Below, piece after piece: positions 7,859 to 17,202 of a stretch of DNA of 44,545 nt. A program made the translations under genes and the position numbers. The number at the start of each line of letters is the position of its first letter. Position 1 is the stretch's first letter. The notes under the pieces were generated by a model that searched no databases, was not told where the DNA came from, and worked only from the letters and a program-made list of their open reading frames with translations. The DNA is from Corallococcus carmarthensis (GTDB lineage Bacteria; Myxococcota; Myxococcia; Myxococcales; Myxococcaceae): contig NZ_RAWE01000065.1 of NCBI RefSeq assembly GCF_003611695.1, forward strand, positions 1-44,545, in the 5' to 3' direction.

Positions 7859-9400
7859 ATGCCCTTCCGTCCGAAGCCGTCCGCGTTCGCGCTGCTGTTG
7901 TGCCTGCTGTGCGCCACCGCCTCGCGGGCCGCACCCCACCGGCTGGTGATCTCCAGCGGCGACTGCCGGGACGCGGAGCTGAGCGGCCAGTCCAAGGCGT
8001 TCTATGACGCCCTGCGCGCCCGCCCTGAACAGCACGTGCTGGGCGCCCCTGAGTTCGCCGAGCGCCTCTTCCCCGACTCCTCGCGCTCCTTCGAGGACCT
8101 CCAGCGCCAGTTGGAGGCCGCGCAGGACCAGTTCTACGAGGGCCGCAACGCCCGCGCGACCCAGCTCCTGGACGACGCCCTGCGCGACATCCGCCGCCTG
8201 CCGCCGGGCGAGCCGCGCTGGAAGCTCTTCGCCCACGCGCAGCTGCTGCATGGCCTCAACCACCGGGCGATGGGGAAGACGAAGGACAGCGACGCGGCCT
8301 TCCTCCAGGTGCTGCGCCTCCAGCCGAAGTACCAGCTGGACCCGGACCAGTACGCCCCCTCCATCCGTCAGGCCTTCGAGAAGCTGCGCCGCGACCTGGC
8401 CCGGACGCCCAAGGTGAAGCTGTCGCTGAAGTCCACGCTGCCCGCGGCGGACGTGTACCTGGAGGGCTTGAGCGTGGGGCAGACGCCGCTCACGCTGGAG
8501 CTGCCCGCCGGCGCGTACGAGCTGGCCATGGTGAAGGGGGACGCGGTGAGCTTCCCCCGGCAGGTGCAGGCGCAGGGGGCGGACACGCCGCTGCTGGTGG
8601 ACCTGGCCTACGAGGGGTCCGTGACGGCCGCGCCCTTCCCGTGCCTCAGCGCCACGGACGGCAACGAGGAGCGCACCTGGAGCCACGCGGTGCGCCTGGG
8701 CGGCACGCTGGGCGTGGAGGAGGTCATCGTCGTGCGGCTGGAGCGCCCCAGCAGCGGGCCCAAGTGGTTCGCCGCCACGGTGCTCAACGTGGACGGCGGC
8801 CAGAAGCTGCGCGAGGGCGGCTTCAAGACGCAGGGCCTGGACGCGCCGGGTGAGGCGCTCTCCGCGCTGGTGGACTTCGTCACCACCGGACGCTCGCCCT
8901 CCAACCTCGTGGTGATGAACAACGCCAACGGCAAGGCGCCCTGGGACGCGAGCGGCGCGCGGGGCTCGGCGGCCTCCTCCGGCACGGGGGCGGACCTCAC
9001 CGCGCCCAACCTGTTGTCGGAGGAAGTCTCCAGCGGCGCGGACGCCCCCCGGACGGGCCTGCGCACGGCGTCGTACGTGGCGGTGGGCGCGGGCGTCGCG
9101 GCGCTGGGCGGCGCGGGCGTGGTGCGGCTGCTGGCCCAGAAGGATTTGAACGGCCTGGAGGACCGCCGCGCGGCCAACGGCGGCCAGTTGGTGAACACGG
9201 ATGCGCGGGCCGTCGCGCTGCGCGACTCGCTGGTGGGCAAGAGCCACCTGATGACGGGGCTGCTCGTGGGTGGAGGCGCGGCGGTCGTCACCGGGGCGGT
9301 GCTCTTCCTCATGTCCTCTCCCGCGAAGCCAGCGCCCGTGACGTTGGGGGTGACGGCGGACGAAACGGGCGCCGCGGCGAGCGTGTCCGGATCGTTCTGA
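7859..9400 (+). CDS. Exported PEGA-domain protein
   Basis: A 513-residue protein. An N-terminal signal peptide (FALLLCLLCATASRAAP) is followed by a helical, TPR-like region around residues 75-170 (FYEGRNARATQLLDDAL, then DSDAAFLQVLRLQPKYQ). A PEGA segment near residues 188-230 contains ADVYLEGLSVGQTPLTLELPAGAYEL. The C-terminus has two hydrophobic stretches (VAVGAGVAALGGAGVVRLL and LMTGLLVGGGAAVVTGAVLF), so it is probably anchored in the envelope. ATG 7859 is chosen over a GTG two codons earlier. PEGA proteins are common surface or periplasmic proteins in myxobacteria. No enzymatic motif is visible. Confidence 0.75.
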   Translation: MPFRPKPSAFALLLCLLCATASRAAPHRLVISSGDCRDAELSGQSKAFYDALRARPEQHVLGAPEFAERLFPDSSRSFEDLQRQLEAAQDQFYEGRNARATQLLDDALRDIRRLPPGEPRWKLFAHAQLLHGLNHRAMGKTKDSDAAFLQVLRLQPKYQLDPDQYAPSIRQAFEKLRRDLARTPKVKLSLKSTLPAADVYLEGLSVGQTPLTLELPAGAYELAMVKGDAVSFPRQVQAQGADTPLLVDLAYEGSVTAAPFPCLSATDGNEERTWSHAVRLGGTLGVEEVIVVRLERPSSGPKWFAATVLNVDGGQKLREGGFKTQGLDAPGEALSALVDFVTTGRSPSNLVVMNNANGKAPWDASGARGSAASSGTGADLTAPNLLSEEVSSGADAPRTGLRTASYVAVGAGVAALGGAGVVRLLAQKDLNGLEDRRAANGGQLVNTDARAVALRDSLVGKSHLMTGLLVGGGAAVVTGAVLFLMSSPAKPAPVTLGVTADETGAAASVSGSF

Positions 9401-9461
9401 CCGGACGGTCCCCGCCGGAGGTTCCTGGCCGGGAAGCACCGGGCGCGTAGAGTCGCGCCCC

Positions 9462-10883
9462 ATGCGCGCTTCCCTCCTGCTGTTGCTGTTCACGGCGAGC
9501 ACCGCCCTCGCCGCGCCCCGGACGTTCCGCGTCGACTACTTCCACACCGGCAACGCGACCGAGGAGCGCTTCAGCCTGGAGCGGCTGGTGGTGGAACCCC
9601 TGCCCTGGCCGGGCCACCCCGCGCGCGCCATCGACGAGTCGAACCTGGGCAAGTACCTCTTCGAGGTGCGGGACCGGCAGACGAACCGGCTCCTGTACTC
9701 GCGCGGCTTCGCGTCCATCTTCGGCGAGTGGGAGCTGACGGACGAGGCGAAGCAGGCCCACCGCACCTTCAGTGAATCGCTGCGCTTCCCCACGCCGGAC
9801 CGCCCCGTCCAGGTCGTCCTGAAGAAGCGCGACGCGCAGAACGCCTTCCGCGAAATCTGGTCGCTGGTGGTGGATCCGAAGGACCCCTTCGTGGATCCGT
9901 CCTCGCCACCCGCGCCGGGTCCGCTGCTCAAGCTGCTGGAGAACGGGCCGTCCCAGGACAAGGTGGACTTCCTCATCCTGGGGGATGGCTACACGGAGGC
10001 GGAGCGCCCCAAGTTCGAGAAGGACGCGCGCAAGCTGGTGGACATCCTCTTCAGCTATTCCCCCTTCAAGGAGCGCAAGGCGGACTTCAACGTCTGGGGG
10101 CTGATGCCCAAGGCGGCCGAGTCCGGCATCTCGCGGCCCTCCACCGGCGTCCACCGCCGCTCGCCCCTGGGCTCCACCTACGACGCCTTCGGCGCCGAGC
10201 GTTACATCCTCACCTTCGACAACGATGCGCTGCGCGACACCGCTGCCTTCGCGCCCTACGAGTTCGTGGAGATCCTCTCCAACGGCAACACCTACGGCGG
10301 CGGAGGCATCTTCAACCTCTTCAGCACCGTGGCCGCCGACAGCCTCTGGGCGCCCTACGTCTTCGTCCACGAGTTCGGCCACCACTTCGCGGGGCTGGCG
10401 GACGAGTACTACACGTCCGCCCCCATCTACGGCGCCGCGCCCGCGGAGCGGGTGGAGCCCTGGGAGAAGAACGTCACCGTCCTCCACGACCCCGCCCAGC
10501 TCAAGTGGAAGGACCTGGTGGCCCCCGGCACCCCGCTGCCCACGCCGTGGAACCAGCCCGCCTATGACGCGCATGCCCTGCAGGTGCAGCAGCGGCGGCA
10601 GAAGATTCGCTCGGAGCGCAAGCCCGAGGCGGAGATGGACGCGCTCTTCGTGGCGCAGCGGGACTGGGAGGAGAAATTCCTGGGCACGCAGAAGTTCTCC
10701 GGGAAGGTGGGCGCCTTCGAAGGAGCCAACTACGAGGCGAAGGGCTATTTCCGGCCCCAGATGGACTGCGTGATGTTCACTCGCGACCGGGGGCCCTTCT
10801 GCGCGGTGTGCCAGCGCGGAATCAGCGAGGTCATCGACTTGTACGCAGGTCCACCGTCCGCTCCCGCACGGAAGACTCCCTGA
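9462..10883 (+). CDS. Secreted M64-family (IgA peptidase-like) metallopeptidase
   Basis: A 473-residue protein with a clear signal peptide (RASLLLLLFTASTALAAP). An N-terminal beta domain precedes the peptidase part, which starts near VDFLILGDGYTEAE (residue ~168). The zinc site is VHEFGHHFAGLADEYY near residue 303, matching HExxHxxxxxxD of peptidase family M64. Near the C-terminus, CVMF and FCAVC may form disulfides. It is likely exported to digest extracellular protein, consistent with a predatory lifestyle (inference). It lies 61 bp downstream of the PEGA gene on the same strand. Confidence 0.9.
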   Translation: MRASLLLLLFTASTALAAPRTFRVDYFHTGNATEERFSLERLVVEPLPWPGHPARAIDESNLGKYLFEVRDRQTNRLLYSRGFASIFGEWELTDEAKQAHRTFSESLRFPTPDRPVQVVLKKRDAQNAFREIWSLVVDPKDPFVDPSSPPAPGPLLKLLENGPSQDKVDFLILGDGYTEAERPKFEKDARKLVDILFSYSPFKERKADFNVWGLMPKAAESGISRPSTGVHRRSPLGSTYDAFGAERYILTFDNDALRDTAAFAPYEFVEILSNGNTYGGGGIFNLFSTVAADSLWAPYVFVHEFGHHFAGLADEYYTSAPIYGAAPAERVEPWEKNVTVLHDPAQLKWKDLVAPGTPLPTPWNQPAYDAHALQVQQRRQKIRSERKPEAEMDALFVAQRDWEEKFLGTQKFSGKVGAFEGANYEAKGYFRPQMDCVMFTRDRGPFCAVCQRGISEVIDLYAGPPSAPARKTP

Positions 10884-11023
10884 CTTCCTTCGATTCCCAG
10901 GCCCCTGAGCGTCCTTTCGGGTGACAGCGACGTGGCAGGTGGTTGGGCAAATGGACGCCCCTCTGTTTTCGGGTGTAAGGGGGACCGCATCTGCAAGCAG
11001 GACACCCCATGGGAGGCATTCAC

Positions 11024-13021
11024 ATGCTGAAGCGGAGCCTGAAGCGAAGCTGGCTGCCGGCGCTCGTGACCACCGTGTTCGTCACGGTCGGTACGGGTTG
11101 CGGCGACGAGTGTGTCGATCAGTTCGACTGCCGTGACAAGGGCGCGCCTCCCGCGGGTCAGGTGTATGCCTGCGTGGAGAACAAGTGCGAGCTGCGCACG
11201 CTGAACATTCCTCCGGAAGAGGACGCGGGCACGGAGACGGACGCCGGCACGGATGCGGGCACCACGACGGACGCCGGCACGGATGCGGGCACCACGACGG
11301 ACGCCGGCACGGACGCGGGCACCACGACGGACGCCGGCACGGGTCCCCAGTCGTGCAACCCGGCCTGCGCGCTGACGGACTCCTGCAACATCGAGACGAA
11401 CACCTGCACGCCCTCCAGCGTCACCACGACGCCCGCGGAGACGAGCGCGCAGATCACCGACTTCGTCGCTGCCGCGGCGGGCGTGCTGCCCGCGCCGCTG
11501 CCCGTCAGCGGCGCGTTCGTGACCTTCATCAAGCCTGATGTGGCCGGCAGCGCGACCACGGAGGCCTCCGGCTTCTTCCTGCAGGCCCAGCCGAACGGGC
11601 CGGCGATGTTCGTGCGGGGCTCCGCGTCCGCCACGCCGGTCGCCGTGGGTGACCGCGTGACGCTGAACGTCACGGAGAAGGAGATCATCAGCGGGCTGAA
11701 CGTGGCGAAGGCCGTCACGGACCTGACCGTGGTGAGCAAGAACCACGGCGTGTGGAACCTGGACACCGCGACGCCCCCGGGCCTGAAGGTGGACGTGAAC
11801 GCCGTCAGCACCTTCGAGGACGCCGGCACGACCGGCATCTACGAGAGCCGCATCGTCACCGTGTCCGGCAAGCTGGGGACGGGCGCTGGCAGCGGCGCGG
11901 CCTTCACCGCCTTCCCGCTGGCCACCACGGGTGAGCCGACGTCCAGCCCCCTGCTCCTGCGCGTGCCCACCACCCTGTCCACGGACCTGGACCTGGCTTC
12001 GGGCTGCGACGTGGCCGTGCCCACCGGTGTCGTCTGGCGCTTCACCGCCCAGCCCCAGGTGTCCGTGTTCGCGCCGGAGCAGCTCACCATCGCCTCGTGC
12101 CCCGCGCCGAAGCTCACCGTGGCGCGTGCGCAGAGCGCCACGGAAGTGCGGCTGACGTTCGACCGGAAGATCAGCGCGGCCAGCGTGCAGGCGGAGGACT
12201 TCGGCATCACGCCGTCCGTGGCCGTCTCCGCGGCGGCGGCGACGGGCAACCAGGTGTCGCTGACCACGGCGGAGCTGACCGGTGGCACGCAGTACACGGT
12301 GACCGTGAACGGCGAGGTGACGGACCTGGCCGGCAAGGCCCTGGACGCGGCCACCAAGACCGCGACGTTCACCGGACTGACGCCTCCTCCGACGGGCCCG
12401 TCGCTGGTCATCAATGAGATCGACTACGACAACGTGGGCACCGACAACGCGGAGTTCCTGGAGATCTTCAACCGCGGCACCGCGGCGGCGGACCTGACCA
12501 ACGTCAAGCTGGTGTTCGTCAACGGCGACTCCACCGCCAACCCGCGCATCGAGTACCTCAGCTTCAACCTGGCCGACACCAAGGACGCGCAGGGCAACGC
12601 GGTCACGTCGCTGGCAGCGGGTGGCTACATCGTCGCGGCGCCCGAGCCGTACTTCACCACGGCGACCCTGCCGGCGGGCACGCTGCGGCTGATCATCAAG
12701 ACGTCCTCCGGCGCGAGCACCGACATCATCCAGAACGGCTTCGGTGACGGCGTGGGCCTGCTCGACAACGCGGCGGGCACGCTCCTCGACAGCGTCTTCT
12801 ACGAGACGCCTGCCAGCAATCCCCAGAACAGCACGTTCACCATCACCACGGCGGTGGGTCCCAAGTCCCTGAACTTCGAGGAGGGCACGCGCACCGTCGC
12901 CGCGGACTCGAACTCCGCCGCGGGCTCGCTGCAGCGCAGCCCGAACGGGAACGACTCGAACAACAACAACGCGGACTTCGCGTTCGTGGGCACTGTGACC
13001 CCTGGTGCGCCTACGCCGTAG
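11024..13021 (+). CDS. Large lipoprotein with DAGT linker, Ig-like and lamin-tail domains
   Basis: A 665-residue protein. The ATG at 11024 follows GGGAGG by 7 nt; an earlier in-frame ATG is less likely. The leader LPALVTTVFVTVGTGC ends in a lipobox-like GTGC, suggesting lipidation, although the -3 residue is atypical. A cysteine-rich segment follows, then a DAGT-rich linker (about residues 65-110), an OB-like region, an SbsA-like Ig domain (LTVARAQSATEVRLTF) and a lamin-tail domain from LVINEIDYDNVGTDNAEFLE. This is a typical myxobacterial surface protein layout. A strong terminator follows at 13051. No catalytic site is recognised; a role in adhesion or wall contact is only a guess. Confidence 0.8.
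   Translation: MLKRSLKRSWLPALVTTVFVTVGTGCGDECVDQFDCRDKGAPPAGQVYACVENKCELRTLNIPPEEDAGTETDAGTDAGTTTDAGTDAGTTTDAGTDAGTTTDAGTGPQSCNPACALTDSCNIETNTCTPSSVTTTPAETSAQITDFVAAAAGVLPAPLPVSGAFVTFIKPDVAGSATTEASGFFLQAQPNGPAMFVRGSASATPVAVGDRVTLNVTEKEIISGLNVAKAVTDLTVVSKNHGVWNLDTATPPGLKVDVNAVSTFEDAGTTGIYESRIVTVSGKLGTGAGSGAAFTAFPLATTGEPTSSPLLLRVPTTLSTDLDLASGCDVAVPTGVVWRFTAQPQVSVFAPEQLTIASCPAPKLTVARAQSATEVRLTFDRKISAASVQAEDFGITPSVAVSAAAATGNQVSLTTAELTGGTQYTVTVNGEVTDLAGKALDAATKTATFTGLTPPPTGPSLVINEIDYDNVGTDNAEFLEIFNRGTAAADLTNVKLVFVNGDSTANPRIEYLSFNLADTKDAQGNAVTSLAAGGYIVAAPEPYFTTATLPAGTLRLIIKTSSGASTDIIQNGFGDGVGLLDNAAGTLLDSVFYETPASNPQNSTFTITTAVGPKSLNFEEGTRTVAADSNSAAGSLQRSPNGNDSNNNNADFAFVGTVTPGAPTP
11239..11340 (+). 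repeat. 30-bp tandem repeat inside a lipoprotein gene
   Basis: Three full 30-bp units (11239, 11269, 11299) and a 12-bp partial unit encode DAGTDAGTTT repeats. The units are almost identical (one GAT/GAC difference), so the copy number could change by slippage without a frameshift. Confidence 0.9.
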
Positions 13022-13050
13022 TCGTACGGGACGGAAGTCCTGAAGTGACC

Positions 13051-13091
13051 GGGCCGCGTTCACCTACCGGGTGAGCGCGGCCCTCCTTTTT
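13051..13091 (+). terminator. Rho-independent terminator
   Basis: A 14-bp stem (13051-13064 with 13070-13083; one G-T wobble), a 5-nt loop, and TCCTTTTT. It lies 30 bp after the lamin-tail lipoprotein stop. Confidence 0.85.
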
Positions 13092-13121
13092 GGGCGACAG
13101 GGGGATGTGCCACGCTGGGGC

Positions 13122-15440
13122 ATGGGCATTTCCCTTCCTCGCGTCGTCGCACCCCTGCTCGCCCTGCTGCTCGCCGCGTGTCCCGGTTCCACGCCTCCGA
13201 CGCCGGTCGTGCCTCCCGACAGCGGTGTGTCTTCCGATAGCGGCGTACCGGACGATGGCGGTGTGCCCGTCGATGGAGGTTCCTCCAGCGACAGCGGTGT
13301 TTCCGACGATGGGGGCGCTTCGAGCGATGGAGGTGCTTCCAGCGACAGCGGCGTTCCCGACGATGGGGGCGTGTCGAGCGATGGAGGTGCCTCCAACGAC
13401 AGCGGCGTCCCCGACGATGGAGGCGTGTCGAGCGATGCGGGTGACTCCAACGACAGCGGCGTCCCCGACGATGGGGGCGTGCCTTTCGACGGCGGACTGC
13501 CTTCCGACGGAGGCGTGCAGAGCGATGGCGGCGTGCCGGATGGCGGTGGCATTCCCGTGCTGGAGGTGCCGTCCCAGGGACTCGGAGATGGACGCGTGGG
13601 GCAACCCTATGCCGGGAAGCTCGTCGCTTCCGGCGGACGGGCGCCGTACACCTGGAGCTTCACAGGCACGCTGGCCGCGGGCCTCAGCCTCTCCGCGGAC
13701 GGCGACCTGTCCGGCACGCCCACCGCCGCGGGCTCGACGCTCTTCACCGCCACCGTGCGCGACGCGGACGGCAGGACCGCGTCCGCGCGGGTGATCGTCA
13801 TGGTGCAGCCGCCCCTGACGCTGTTCACCGTGGGCCACTGGAACCTGGAGTGGTTCGGCGCGCCCAACCAGGGCCCGGCCCGCTCCACCTCCGATGGCGG
13901 CGTGCTCGACGACCTCCAGGTCGCGGGGGCCAAGGACGTCATCGGCGGCGCGGGCGCCCACCTCTGGGGCCTGGTGGAGATGGTGGACACCGCGGACTTC
14001 AACACGCTCAAGGCGGGGCTGCCCGGCAACTACAGCGGCTTCCTCGCCAACAACACCTCCTACGTCCTCAGCGGCGCGTCGCTGTACTCCGCCGGCGAGC
14101 AGAAGCCCGGCGTCCTCTACGACAGCACGCTCACCTACCGCAGCGCCCAGGTCATCCTCACCGCGCAGGCCGCGGACTTCGGCGGACGCCCGCCGCTGCG
14201 CGTGGACTTCACCACCCGGATCCACGGCGAGGACGCGCCGCTGGTCGTCATCGTCGTGCACCTGAAGGCCTTCGAGGACATGACCTCCTATGGCCAGCGC
14301 CAGCGCTCCGCGACCGCCCTCAAGCAGTACCTGGATCAGTGGCTGCCGGAAGCGCGCGTGCTCGTCATCGGCGACTGGAACGATGACCTGGACCACTCCA
14401 TCTCCACGGAGAACGGCGTCGCGCTGCCCACGCCCTACGCCAACTTCCTGGACGACCCCACGCACTACACCTTCCTCACGCAGGTGCTGACCCTCTCCAA
14501 CACCCGCACCACCACGGAGTACAACGACGTCATCGACCACACGCTCGTCACCGACGAGGTGGCCGTGGACGCCGTGCCCGGCGGAGTCCAGGTGCTCCGC
14601 CCCGACGCGACGATTCCGGACTACGCCCAGACCGTCAGCGACCACTACCCCGTGCTCACCCGCTACGACCTGAGCGGCATCCCCGGTCCGCGCGTGCGCC
14701 TCACCGCGCCCCTGGGCGGCACGTTCGTCGCGGGCACTTCGCTGACGTTCACGTGGCGCTCGGTGGGCGTGGACACCGTGCGCATCGAGGCCACCTACGA
14801 CGGCGGTGATACCTGGAGTGTCGTGGCCCCTTCGGTGCGCGCGGACGTGGGCACCTTCACGTGGACCGTGCCCGACATGGAGAGCGACCTGGTGCGCCTG
14901 CGCGTGGTGGACACGGCCAACGCGTCGCGCTTCGACATGAGCCCCGGCCGCATCTGGTTCACGCGCACGGAGCCCCGCGTGTTCATCAACGAGCTGCTCG
15001 CCAACGAGCCCGCGCTCCCCGGCGGCACCGCGCACGAATTCGTGGAGCTCTACAACATGGGGACCGCCCCGGTGGACCTGTCCGGCTGGAGCCTGTGGGA
15101 CGCCACGGCCTCGCGCCACGTCTTCGCCCCGGGCACGGTGCTTCCTCCGGGCCGGCCCGTGGTCGTCTTCGGCGGGGCGGCGGGCTTCACGCCCGGCACG
15201 CCCGACACCGTCGCGTCCTCCAGCGGGACGCTGAGCCTCAACAACACGTCGGACACCGTGCAGCTCAAGGGCACCGACGGCGGCGTCGTGGACACCATCT
15301 CCTACTTCAGCACCGTGGACGCCGTGTCCATCAACCGCTCCCCGGACCTGGCGCCGGACGCGGGCTTCGTGCTGCACACCACGCTGACGCCCGGGCTGCA
15401 GTCCTCGCCGGGCCGGCGCGCGGACGGTGGCGCGTTCTGA
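13122..15440 (+). CDS. Lipoprotein with endonuclease/exonuclease/phosphatase-like and lamin-tail domains
   Basis: A 772-residue protein. MGISLPRVVAPLLALLLAAC has a perfect lipobox (LAAC at residues 17-20). A ~120-residue low-complexity linker of SDSGVPDDGG-type repeats follows, then a putative-Ig segment (GQPYAGKLVASGGRAPYTWSF). The EEP-fold domain starts at FTVGHWNLEWFG and includes HLKAF, VLVIGDWNDDLDHS, VIDHTLV and SDHYPV, which are the Asn, Asp and His positions of DNase I-like enzymes. The C-terminus carries a lamin-tail domain (VFINELLANEPA, HEFVELYNMGTAPVDLSGW). It is probably a surface-bound nuclease or phosphoesterase. Strand and domain type match the preceding gene, but a terminator separates them. 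Confidence 0.87.
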   Translation: MGISLPRVVAPLLALLLAACPGSTPPTPVVPPDSGVSSDSGVPDDGGVPVDGGSSSDSGVSDDGGASSDGGASSDSGVPDDGGVSSDGGASNDSGVPDDGGVSSDAGDSNDSGVPDDGGVPFDGGLPSDGGVQSDGGVPDGGGIPVLEVPSQGLGDGRVGQPYAGKLVASGGRAPYTWSFTGTLAAGLSLSADGDLSGTPTAAGSTLFTATVRDADGRTASARVIVMVQPPLTLFTVGHWNLEWFGAPNQGPARSTSDGGVLDDLQVAGAKDVIGGAGAHLWGLVEMVDTADFNTLKAGLPGNYSGFLANNTSYVLSGASLYSAGEQKPGVLYDSTLTYRSAQVILTAQAADFGGRPPLRVDFTTRIHGEDAPLVVIVVHLKAFEDMTSYGQRQRSATALKQYLDQWLPEARVLVIGDWNDDLDHSISTENGVALPTPYANFLDDPTHYTFLTQVLTLSNTRTTTEYNDVIDHTLVTDEVAVDAVPGGVQVLRPDATIPDYAQTVSDHYPVLTRYDLSGIPGPRVRLTAPLGGTFVAGTSLTFTWRSVGVDTVRIEATYDGGDTWSVVAPSVRADVGTFTWTVPDMESDLVRLRVVDTANASRFDMSPGRIWFTRTEPRVFINELLANEPALPGGTAHEFVELYNMGTAPVDLSGWSLWDATASRHVFAPGTVLPPGRPVVVFGGAAGFTPGTPDTVASSSGTLSLNNTSDTVQLKGTDGGVVDTISYFSTVDAVSINRSPDLAPDAGFVLHTTLTPGLQSSPGRRADGGAF

Positions 15441-15974
15441 TCAACGCAGGGGCGGGGACTCGGGATTGGGCGCGGGCGTCCTGGGCACGGGCACCGCATC
15501 CACGTCCCGGGCGATCCACTCCTGGCCATGGTCCTCGTAGGTGACGCGGATCTCATCGCCCTCGGACAGGTCGCGCAGCTGCGCGTTCTCGTCGTCACGC
15601 CGCAGCCGCGTGGCCTCGTCCACGAGGACCTCCTGCTCCTGGCCCTGGCCGTCCACGAAGAGCAGCTCGTCGTCGCCCACCCAGGACACCCGGCCCGCGG
15701 CCCAGCCCATGGGCCGCGGCTGCTGACCGGAGCCGCCCGTTCCCTCCGGAGCCGGAGCCGGCGCGCCCTTCGCCTCCGCGCCCGCGTTCTTCAGGGCCTT
15801 CGGATCCACGGTCTCCTTGGAGGCCATCAGCCCGCGCAATACATCCGAGCGCCCTTCGCGGTGCTTCGCGGAAGGACCGTCCGTCCCCGGCTCGCCGCCG
15901 TTGCACGCCGACAGCCCCCCGAGTCCCACCAGGCCCAACACCAGCAGGCCCGCTGTCCCGCGCATTCTCCGCAT
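15441..15974 (-). CDS. Small lipoprotein, function unknown
   Basis: A 177-residue protein starting MRRMRGTAGLL, with GGAGGA 7-8 nt upstream, so the longer in-frame opening is rejected. The hydrophobic leader ends in the lipobox LSAC. A Pro/Ala/Gly-rich linker precedes a small beta domain (GRVSWVGDDELLFVDGQGQE, later GDEIRVTYEDHGQEW) that resembles the SH3/OB-like folds of exported myxobacterial proteins. The stop codon directly abuts the stop of the converging nuclease-like lipoprotein gene. No family was recognised. Confidence 0.75.
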   Translation of the reverse strand: MRRMRGTAGLLVLGLVGLGGLSACNGGEPGTDGPSAKHREGRSDVLRGLMASKETVDPKALKNAGAEAKGAPAPAPEGTGGSGQQPRPMGWAAGRVSWVGDDELLFVDGQGQEQEVLVDEATRLRRDDENAQLRDLSEGDEIRVTYEDHGQEWIARDVDAVPVPRTPAPNPESPPLR

Positions 15975-16196
15975 TGGCCACGTCCTCCCGCGTCGTGCGA
16001 AGGAGCCCGCGCCGCCACGGAGCTCGTCTCCATGGCGACAGGGACCCGCTCTCCCCACGGTAAAAGATGAGGACACCCTGCCCCTTCGGGAACCACGACC
16101 GCCCGGGCCTGGGCACGGCTGCCCGGAGCGTTCTCCTCCCTGGCCGGAAGGCAGGCGAGCGCGACCGGCCCGGGTGCACGCCTTCCGATGCAGTGC

Positions 16197-17102
16197 CTAT
16201 CCGGCCAGGAGCCAGTCACGCACCGCGACGAAGCGGGCCGTGGGCGCCGCGGCCTTGCGCCACGCGACCCAGAGGGTGCCCCGGGGACGCCTCGCGGAGC
16301 GCCGGCCCGGCTCTGGCGTGAGCGTCACGACGCGCTTCTCCCGCACGGCGGGCGCCACCAGGTAGTCGGGCAACACCGCCAGCCCCACGCCCGCCTCCAC
16401 CAGGGCCAGCATCTCGTCCAGGTTGGCGATGCGGCACACCACCCGCGGCGGCAGCGGCTCCTTCGGTCCGAACGTGGCACGCCACCACGGCGCCAGCATC
16501 GCCAGGTCCGCGTCGAAGGCGATGAACCGGTGCGCACCGTAGTCGCGGGCCCCGCGCGGCGTTCCCCACCGCTTCAGGTACGAGGGCGCGGCCACGGCGA
16601 CGAACTCCTCCTGCGCCACTGGCCGGACCTCCAGGCCGGGGGCGTCCGGCAACAGCCCGAGGATGCCCAGGTCCAACGCGCCCTCCAGCACCAACCGTGA
16701 CACGCGGCTGGGCACGTCGAAGCGCACGTCCAGCCGCAGCTCCGGGTGCAGCGACAGCAGTCCTGGCAGGCGGGGCCGGAGCCAGTACCGGAAGAAGGGC
16801 CACGGGCCGCCCAGGGACACCTCGCCGCGCACCGCGCGCTGGGCTTCGGAGGCCGCTTCCAGCGCCGCGTCCAGCGCGGGCAGGTGTTCCCCCAGCCGCG
16901 CGACGAGCGAGGCCCCCGCCGGGGTGAGCCGGGCCCGGCGCCCCACCCGCTCGAACAACGCCACGCCCGCGTGCCGCTCCAGCGCCTTGAGCTGCTGGCC
17001 CACGGCGGAGGCGGTGATGCCCAGGCGCGCGGCGGCGGCCGCATGCGTGCCCGCCCGGCTCACCTCCCACAGCGTCCAGAGCGCTTCGTGATTGCCAAGC
17101 AT
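16197..17102 (-). CDS. LysR-family transcriptional regulator
   Basis: A 301-residue regulator. The wHTH covers the first 60 residues (EALWTLWEVSRAGTHAAAAA, then LGITASAVGQQLKALERHAG). The co-inducer domain follows, with VSLGGPWPFFRYWLRPRLP and ALDLGILGLLPD. In some family members similar N-termini belong to GcvA/ArgP-like branches, but no specific inducer can be named. It is transcribed divergently from the second DJ-1/PfpI gene with a 100-bp gap that holds a LysR-type dyad. It is therefore most likely the regulator of that gene. Confidence 0.9.
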   Translation of the reverse strand: MLGNHEALWTLWEVSRAGTHAAAAARLGITASAVGQQLKALERHAGVALFERVGRRARLTPAGASLVARLGEHLPALDAALEAASEAQRAVRGEVSLGGPWPFFRYWLRPRLPGLLSLHPELRLDVRFDVPSRVSRLVLEGALDLGILGLLPDAPGLEVRPVAQEEFVAVAAPSYLKRWGTPRGARDYGAHRFIAFDADLAMLAPWWRATFGPKEPLPPRVVCRIANLDEMLALVEAGVGLAVLPDYLVAPAVREKRVVTLTPEPGRRSARRPRGTLWVAWRKAAAPTARFVAVRDWLLAG

Positions 17103-17104
17103 GG

Positions 17105-17121
17105 CTTCAGTTTATGTGAAG
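17105..17121. promoter_or_regulatory. Candidate LysR-type operator
   Basis: CTTCA-N7-TGAAG starts 3 bp upstream of the LysR start codon in the divergent gap and contains T-N11-A (T17107, A17119). Its position suggests autoregulation. It resembles TTCA-N6-TGAA at 4468-4481 in the other LysR/DJ-1 module. Confidence 0.45.
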
Positions 17122-17202
17122 AAGCCCTCGGTTTTCTTGGGCACGGCCGGGACGTATTCCTCACCCATCGCCCCATGGACAGGGGCTCGAGGGAGACACC
17201 CC

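Noticed and set aside
6542-9502. 986-codon open frame on the minus strand
   Set aside because: Only its end is the SDR gene. The rest is antisense to the PEGA gene and has Arg/His/Gly-rich composition typical of shadow frames in high-GC DNA.
11239-11340. CRISPR-like array
   Set aside because: The repeats are contiguous without spacers and in frame within a lipoprotein gene.
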